Assembly (NCBI GenBank): GCA_948567375.1
Contig: OX419758.1
Span: 62,339,965-62,403,964, forward strand
Reading direction: 5' to 3'
Origin: Lunularia cruciata
Taxonomy: Eukaryota; Streptophyta; Marchantiopsida; Lunulariales; Lunulariaceae
DNA length: 64,000 nt
Shown: positions 57,969-64,000 of the stretch, piece after piece
Layout of the letters: the number at the start of each line of letters is the position of its first letter
Position numbering within the stretch: position 1 is the stretch's first letter
Position numbers and translations under genes: made by a program
Notes under the pieces: model-generated
The model's database searches: none
What the model saw: only the letters and a program-made list of their open reading frames with translations
Told to the model about the DNA's origin: nothing

Positions 57969-59047
57969 TTGTTGGTGTAATCTGCTATAGATAAACATAG
58001 TCAAATATAAATGAAATTGAAGGATTGAATGTCTATAACCTCCTCCTCAAATAGTGGCATATCGTAATATATTCCTATGCTAAGCAATTGCTAAGTTCTC
58101 AAAGGCCATTGATATCACTTTCCAAAAGATCTCTACCCATTGAAAAAATATGCTCATCCATACATCTAGGTCATCCAAGTCCAACACTATAGTAATATTG
58201 CAAAAAATAGCTATACATAAATTTGAACCTATCCATAGAGTAGAAAGTAAGGAGAGAAGGATGCTAAAGAGGCTTGCCGGATAAGTTGATAGCCCATGGC
58301 CAACCAAGATAATTGGAGATCCCAATCTCCCATGTGATCTCTTTGCAAACCATACTTATGCAATCTTCTTTTCATGATCTAAATGATTATTTTTAATAAG
58401 CCATTTGCCTCAAGATGATCTCAAGAGGTAGTACAATGATCAATCAAGACCTTGTGATACAAGGCCTAAAACTCTCCCAAGAGCTCTATATTGATCAATC
58501 AAGACCTTAGTTGGTGCATCAAAATGACTAATGACCAAAGTGGTACTTCTTGGATTGGTGAACCCAATCCAAGAAAAAGTAAGCTGTCCCTTCATTGGAC
58601 TTATCAAGAAGTACCACTAACTCAATCCACTTGGAGAAGTGGTCCACCATAGCCAAAATCTATCAATGATATCTCACATCAATGTCAATGGTAAAGGTCC
58701 AACAAAGTCTAAACTTTGGTAGTAATCCAACCTCATGATTGATAATAGGTGTAATTATGTCATAAGAGCATCAAATGATGCTCTAAATTGGTCACAAACC
58801 ACACATTTGGCAACAAACTAATGTACATTGGTTTGGATATAACACCACTAAAAATACTTCTAGAGTAAGCTATATGTTTGCTTTACTCTAAAATGTCCTA
58901 GCTTGTCATGATCATATTGTACCAACTATGGTCTATATGATGAAAGGGGTACTAATCTCACCCTACTATCTTCCCATACCCAAAGAAGATGTTTGCACTC
59001 CAATCTAAACTGCTTGGCTTGTTGAAGGGCATAATTTCTCTCCTTGC

Positions 59048-60394
59048 ACAAGAAAAAAGCATGGATTACAATGAGGTCTACTCTCTAGTTGTTAAGTATG
59101 CCACTATTTGCTTATTATGCGTACTTGTGACTTTCTTTGGCCTTATCTTAGATCAAACAGATGTTGTCACTACTTTCCTCTATAAAAATTTAGATGTGGT
59201 GATCTTCATGAGATAGCCTATGGGCTTTGTGAAGAAGAGCCAAGAGGATATGGTTTGTAGGTCGCTAAAATCCTTGTATGGATTGAAGCAAGCCCCTAGA
59301 CAATGGAACAAGCTGTTCAATGATTTCATGAGGTCACAAGGATTTAAACAAAGTGTGTTTGATCCTTGTGTATATATGAAAAAGGTGAGTAATGAAGTCT
59401 TTGGCTTCACTATTTTAGTATTGTATGTGAATGACATGCTTATTGAAGCTAGGAATAGATCTGATGTTGATAAGCTCAAAGCTCTCTTGAGGTTTGAGTT
59501 TAAAATGAAAGATCTTGGTACAACGAGGATTTTGGAGATGGAGATCCAAAAAAACTTGGAGGATGCAAAGCTATGGTTAAATCTAGGGAATTATGCTAGA
59601 AAGGTACTTGTAAGATTTAACATGGAGAATTGCAAGGCTATGAGTACTTCTTTAGCTCCTCACTTCAAGCTTTCATTAGCTCTTTGTCCAACAAATGCCG
59701 TGGAGAAAGGTTTGATGTCCAAGGTCCCTATGCCATGGTAGTGAGAAGTCTCATGTTTTTGATGATTCGCACTAGGCTTGACATTGCTCTAAATATAGGC
59801 AAGACTAGCAGATACATGTCAAACCTAGGGAGGATACATTGAGAAGCTATGAAGTGGATCCTTAGATATCTCAAGGGTGAGTTGGATTTTGGCCTTGTGT
59901 TTGATGCTAAATCATACAATGCCAAATCACTTATTGGCTATGTAGATGTTGACTATGGACAAGATCTGGATGGGAGGAAATCTACAACTGGTTATGTGTT
60001 CATACTTGGAGGTGGATGCATAAGTTGGAGATCTACATTGCAGAAATATGGTGCTCAGTCTACTGCAAAATTTGGGAATGTAGTGGCAGCGGAAGCAACG
60101 AAGGAAGAAATTTGGTTGGACAAGCTTGTCTTAGAGATGGGATTGACACATGACATTTTGAATCTTCATTGTGATAGCCAAAATGATTTACATCTAGTTA
60201 TAAATCAGATGATGGACAATAGAATGAAGCACACCAACATCAAATATCATTTTCTCAAACAAAATGACAAAATGATTGAGCTAGTCAAAATTGACACTAA
60301 ACTCAATCCTACTAATGCTTTTACCAAAGTGTTTTATTTGAGAAATCATGCAAACTTGCAGGTGTTTGATATAGGCACAAGCAGAGTACACTAG
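59048..60394 (+). mobile_element. Ty1/copia pol fragment, 5'-truncated
   Basis: Plus-strand reverse transcriptase shows MDYNEVYSLVVKYATI, SLKSLYGLKQAPRQW and VLYVNDMLIEA; the YVDD box has become YVND. RNase H follows in another frame: KWILRYLKGELDFGLV, GRKSTTGYVF, ISWRSTLQKYGAQST, CDSQNDLHL, KHTNIKYHFL and NAFTKV. A stop at 59214-59216 and a frameshift near 59630-59740 disable it. Gag, protease and integrase are missing; the left edge meets gypsy copy 3 sequence at about 59048. Confidence 0.92.
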
Positions 60395-60569
60395 CAATTA
60401 TGTTATTTCTATATATGGTTTTACCCTATCTTGTCTAGGGTATGTCTTAGTTCTAGTTAATTCTAGTTTATAGAAGGAGCTATGTTAGGTTTCCTTCTAG
60501 GACTTCCCACAAAGTAATTATATAGGTTATAGAGGTTAAGGACCTCAAGACATGAGTCAATGGGGAGAT

Positions 60570-60960
60570 TGTTAGGAGTTAACTCAGGTCTTGAGTAACT
60601 CTAGTTAGTTTGATTATTGTTAGTTAGACTAGGGCTGGACTACTATATATGAGAGCTGCTAGAAGCTCTCTAGGACACATTGGTCTCATTATCAATAAAG
60701 CTATTGGTGTGTTCCCATAGACGTAAGCTCTCTGAGACACATTAGTGTCATTATCAATAAGGTTACTGGAGTATTCTTGTGGATGTAACCTCAATGAGGT
60801 GAACCACATATTTTCTTGTGCTGACCATGGTGCATGCATTTCCTGTGTATTATTGGATTGACCTACACATGGGAGCGTGTAAGTTGACACTCCCAACTTC
60901 TAAGTTGATTCTGATTTGTATTTGATTTGATATTACTACCATTTTGATTTGGGTGTCACA
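60570..60960 (+). repeat. Probable 3' LTR of the copia element
   Basis: It starts TGTTAGGAGTTAAC after the purine tract AATGGGGAGAT and probably ends GGTGTCACA. TATATATGAGAG lies inside. A ~62-bp direct duplication (60665-60726 and 60729-60790; CTCTCT..GACACATT...ATTATCAATAA) occupies the region after the TATA-like box. The 3' edge is inferred. Confidence 0.7.
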
Positions 60961-62520
60961 CACTTCTTAATACATAGGTAGGGGAGAAGTAACTAAATCA
61001 TCTGCAGCCTACAATGATCAACCAACCAGAATCCATTGTGAGTGTCAATCTAGCAAATGGAGTATCAATCTAGATGCTCCTATTTATGTTTGTACTAGCA
61101 TCTATCCAAAATGATGATTTTTCCCATTTCTCTAATTAAATAATGCTAGAATCAATGTAGTTTGCAATGCTTATTGTAATGTTATAACCATAAGTTCCAA
61201 GTGCTTTGAGTATATCAAGAGATATATATTTTACCCTAAAGCCAAATGAAAGAAACCAAACCTTACAGCATATAACTATACCTTGGGGAGTTTACCGGTG
61301 ATAGGTTGATCCTGTAAATTTTCTGCTGGGTCCCGTAAAAAGAATCACATGAATTCGTGAACATGTCTTCAAAGTTTTATGGTTTGGATTAATTTTCCGT
61401 TTGGAATATATTTTGGTCTGGTTTTTTACCTCATGGTCTACCAGACATCCCCTAAAAAGCTACTCGATAACCTTTATAGGGTTACGAGAGTATCTCCCGT
61501 AAAAAGTGTGTACCCCCTCACACTCCGCGTAATAATCTATGGATATCCCATAAATCTCCCATTATTTTTCTTTTATGGGAATCAAATTTTAAAAACACCA
61601 ATTTTAAACCACTTTTATATAACTGTATATACAAGCCGGACTTGAGAAGTACAATGAAAGAGTACTTCTTCTAATCATAGTTTTCTTTTGTGTCAAAAGA
61701 TGGGACATTGGAGTAATATATCCTTTTAAACATTTCTAATTTACTTAATAAAGCAGATTGATCGAAACATTATACCATCAACCTTGATTTTGTGAGATCA
61801 GATATTAAAATCAAATGTTGATAATGCAACAAATCTAATCGTAGGAAATAGATTTTATGGACTAACTTAAATATCTCTTTTTGATTTATTACTGCAAAAA
61901 ATAAAGAGGAAGGAAAAAATCATAACGAAAATGATTTTTTAAATACAACCTAATTGTCTTGAAATAAAATCAACTGAAATTTGATGGAATTTAGATGTCA
62001 ATACCAATCTCATGATCATCATCGTCCATAGGTTCTATCTCGGACTCTAATTGCGGGTCTAATTTGCACCAGGTTTTAAAGATTAGCTGTTATATGCTTA
62101 CCTTTCCCTAGATAATCCAAATTACTATGACAACCCCATTTTTTCGATCAGGCAAACAACAATTTTGCTGAATTATTGCCTTATCTATAAAGGGAGATTC
62201 CCTTTGTGTTGTATTTGCATGAGAAAACATGAAAAATGACTTGAACACGAGAAGAAATGATTGAGAGAATCCAAGTCCAATGTTATGACTAACGTGGATG
62301 AGATCCTACCAACAATTTTACTAACATGTACCCAATGAATGAATAGAGGGACGGTAATTGAAAGTAAGTAGGAACTGCACCTTAAGATATTAAGAATCCG
62401 TTGAATAAACCCCTTCGGCACACAATCCTTCAAACAGACTAAATGTTGAAAATTATTGGAAGCTTCGAAATGAGAGGTTTAGACGAGCATCTACCTGGAG
62501 TCAAGGCACACATTAATTTT
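60961..62520. other. AT-rich intergenic DNA
   Basis: No gene or element boundary is recognised. Open frames here are short and lack motifs. Confidence 0.4.
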
Positions 62521-63668
62521 GGGAGTTGATATTTCCACACTTCCCTTTTGATATTTCCACTCCCTCAAATATATCCGGCGAAACAATCACATCAAGATCA
62601 GCGAGATATTCCCGGGAATTGCTGGGCAGAGTCGTGATTCTAAATTCAAACCTTCGAATAGTACACTTTACACTCTACAACACCCAGCATCAAAATCATA
62701 ACAAATGTTCCTTGGACAACGATTTCATTCTCACTCTCACACCTAATTTTGAAGGAGCTGGGAACTGCTATTTCCGAGTGTTGTCGTTGGCCTTCAAGAA
62801 CAACGAAGATTGGTGGCTTCATGTTCGACTGCAAATGGAAGCTGCCTTCTTTTGCCATCAAGTGGAGTTGTGGAAATATCAAAAAGAGAGAGTGGAAATA
62901 TTAATTCGCATTTTATTGATTATACAAGTTAACATATATAATATGAGAACAGATCCTACGTAAATTGGATGCTAATGTCTAGGTTTTTAAATGATATTTC
63001 CTATATAAGATAGGTTTGATCCTTGGTTTGAGTCAGAGAATCAAATTGAGGATGAAACCTATCATATAGAGAGAATTTATATATGTATTTTTAGAGAAAT
63101 GATATTTCTTTTAAAAATATTTTCACTCTTTCCAAGTTGTGGAGTTTTCGATTAGCAAGAGTTGAACGATGGTGTCTTACATTTCCACACCTTCCAAATG
63201 TAGCGGGTTTTTGGCAATGTGACGAGATACAACCTAAGGTGGTGTAGTTAATTGCCGCGATTGATCATGATTGAGTCTACAAGGATTAGAAGGATGTAAT
63301 GAACGAATGTTTAGATTTCAACTTCTTGCAATTGGCTACGACTTCAAGCATTTATATTTATGAATATGAAGTCAAGTTAAACCTTAAAATTTTGCTTTGC
63401 TACAAAATTGGAGTTGAAATTTACCATAGAACATAACTCTGAAACAAGCTCGAGCACCTGCTTCCACCTAAATGCTTGATAATACACAGCCAAATTTGGA
63501 AGGATGGGAAATATCAAAAAAGTAGTTGAGCGTCTACTAATTTAAGATATCCTAACTTGGTGAGAAGTGTAATCTAAGAATCTCCAACTTGGCAGGGATA
63601 TGGAAATATAAAATCTCCAACTTGGCAGGGATATGGAAATATAAAAAAGAGTGGAAATATCAATTCCC
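62521..63668. mobile_element. Candidate TIR DNA element with subterminal repeats
   Basis: GGGAGTTGATATTTCCAC (62521-62538) and GTGGAAATATCAATTCCC (63651-63668) are reverse complements with one mismatch and bound 1148 bp. GATATTTCCAC recurs near the left end (62548) and GTGGAAATAT(C/T) near 62871 and 62890. Such clustered subterminal copies resemble transposase-binding sites. A second inverted pair (about 62524-62566 and 62865-62907) could instead delimit a 385-bp element. A 145-codon open frame (62526-62963, plus) has no known domain, and no target duplication is clear. Confidence 0.55.
63581..63646 (+). repeat. Tandem duplication, 33-bp unit
   Basis: TCTCCAACTTGGCAGGGATA and the following 13 bases occur twice in a row (63581-63613 and 63614-63646), identically apart from the last base or two. 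Confidence 0.9.
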
Positions 63669-64000
63669 TATTCTATAGATATCAATTACATTTAAACAAA
63701 ATTCACACATTTTATTATAACCCAAGTATATATTAATGCAGATGTATATTAAATTGGACTTTGTTGAAGGTCCATTGAATCGATGAGGATGATCGACCCA
63801 CTGCCTAAACCAATTCCAAAAATTTTGAAATTGAAACCTTTTAATTTTTAAGACTTGCTCTTTACTCCTCAGATCTGCTTAGTTTGCTTCCACAAACCAC
63901 TTAGGCTCTCATTGCTTATAAATATTGCATGCTCACATGGACTGGCGCCAAATTTGCATTGTTTTGCGAAATTAAAAAAAAAGAGAGTACAAATTCAGTG
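63669..64000. other. Unassigned AT-rich DNA at window end
   Basis: No coding or repeat structure recognised in this short stretch. Confidence 0.4.

Larger units (their letters stand above)
51610..59047 (-). mobile_element. Ty3/gypsy retrotransposon with PHD-finger tail, copy 3, split by a chromovirus
   Basis: The minus-strand copy runs from integrase HHCC-region sequence (about 59047-58700) through the integrase core to 57974. It is interrupted by the element at 52436-57968 and resumes at 52435 with ACACTTGATGTGATTAC, the integrase C-terminal and PHD segments. A partial 3' LTR starts at 51933 (TGTGACAATTTAG). The order matches copy 2 exactly when the insert and one TTGTT are removed. Reverse transcriptase is absent because copia sequence begins at about 59048. 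Confidence 0.85.

Noticed and set aside
62526-62963. 145-codon open frame as a transposase
   Set aside because: No catalytic or DNA-binding motif recognised; it only overlaps the inverted-repeat element.

Overview
The window is nuclear DNA from a land plant. The three intact genes have GT-AG introns and plant-type products, a telo-box lies upstream of a ribosomal protein gene, and the remaining sequence is mostly decayed LTR retrotransposons, some with tRNA-iMet-type primer-binding sites. Three genes in 64 kb, set in AT-rich and stop-riddled repeats, suggest a repeat-dense, poorly recombining region. A bryophyte sex chromosome would fit, but the sequence does not prove that.

Genes. (1) A complete 18-exon gene on the minus strand (9409-15902) encodes a 700-residue STE20/Hippo-type kinase like Arabidopsis SIK1; I placed every exon by reading frame and splice sites. 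(2) A five-exon cytosolic 60S ribosomal protein L17 (uL22) gene lies on the plus strand at 31711-32890, with a telo-box and three CCGGAA motifs upstream. (3) A two-exon minus-strand gene (37567-40256) encodes a 798-residue basic/acidic nuclear protein with one SANT/Myb domain. Broken LRR (about 22.2-22.8 kb) and possible NB-ARC (about 28.2-29.3 kb) remnants lie between genes.

Mobile DNA. The most unusual element is a Ty3/gypsy family present in three copies (1-2775 plus, 46575-51609 plus, 51610-59047 minus). Its integrase C-terminus is followed by a PHD finger (C4HC3) where many plant gypsy elements carry a chromodomain. The third copy is split by a nearly complete chromodomain gypsy element (52436-57968, minus strand, target duplication TTGTT). 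Three solo LTRs have perfect 5-bp target duplications (AATGG, GCCCA, ACTTG). Ty1/copia remnants lie at 20.8-25.0, 35.2-36.4 and 59.0-61.0 kb, and another gypsy type at 44.5-46.2 kb. A probable non-coding LTR element occupies 3.1-5.75 kb.

Other structure includes a nine-copy 37-bp minisatellite (18011-18343), a 577-bp higher-order repeat with an internal inversion (42672-43830), long foldbacks at 20550-20796 and 42315-42464, a 57-nt hairpin in a kinase intron (12694-12750), and an element bounded by GGGA(G/A)TTGATATTTCCAC inverted repeats (62521-63668). No rRNA, tRNA or CRISPR array was recognised.
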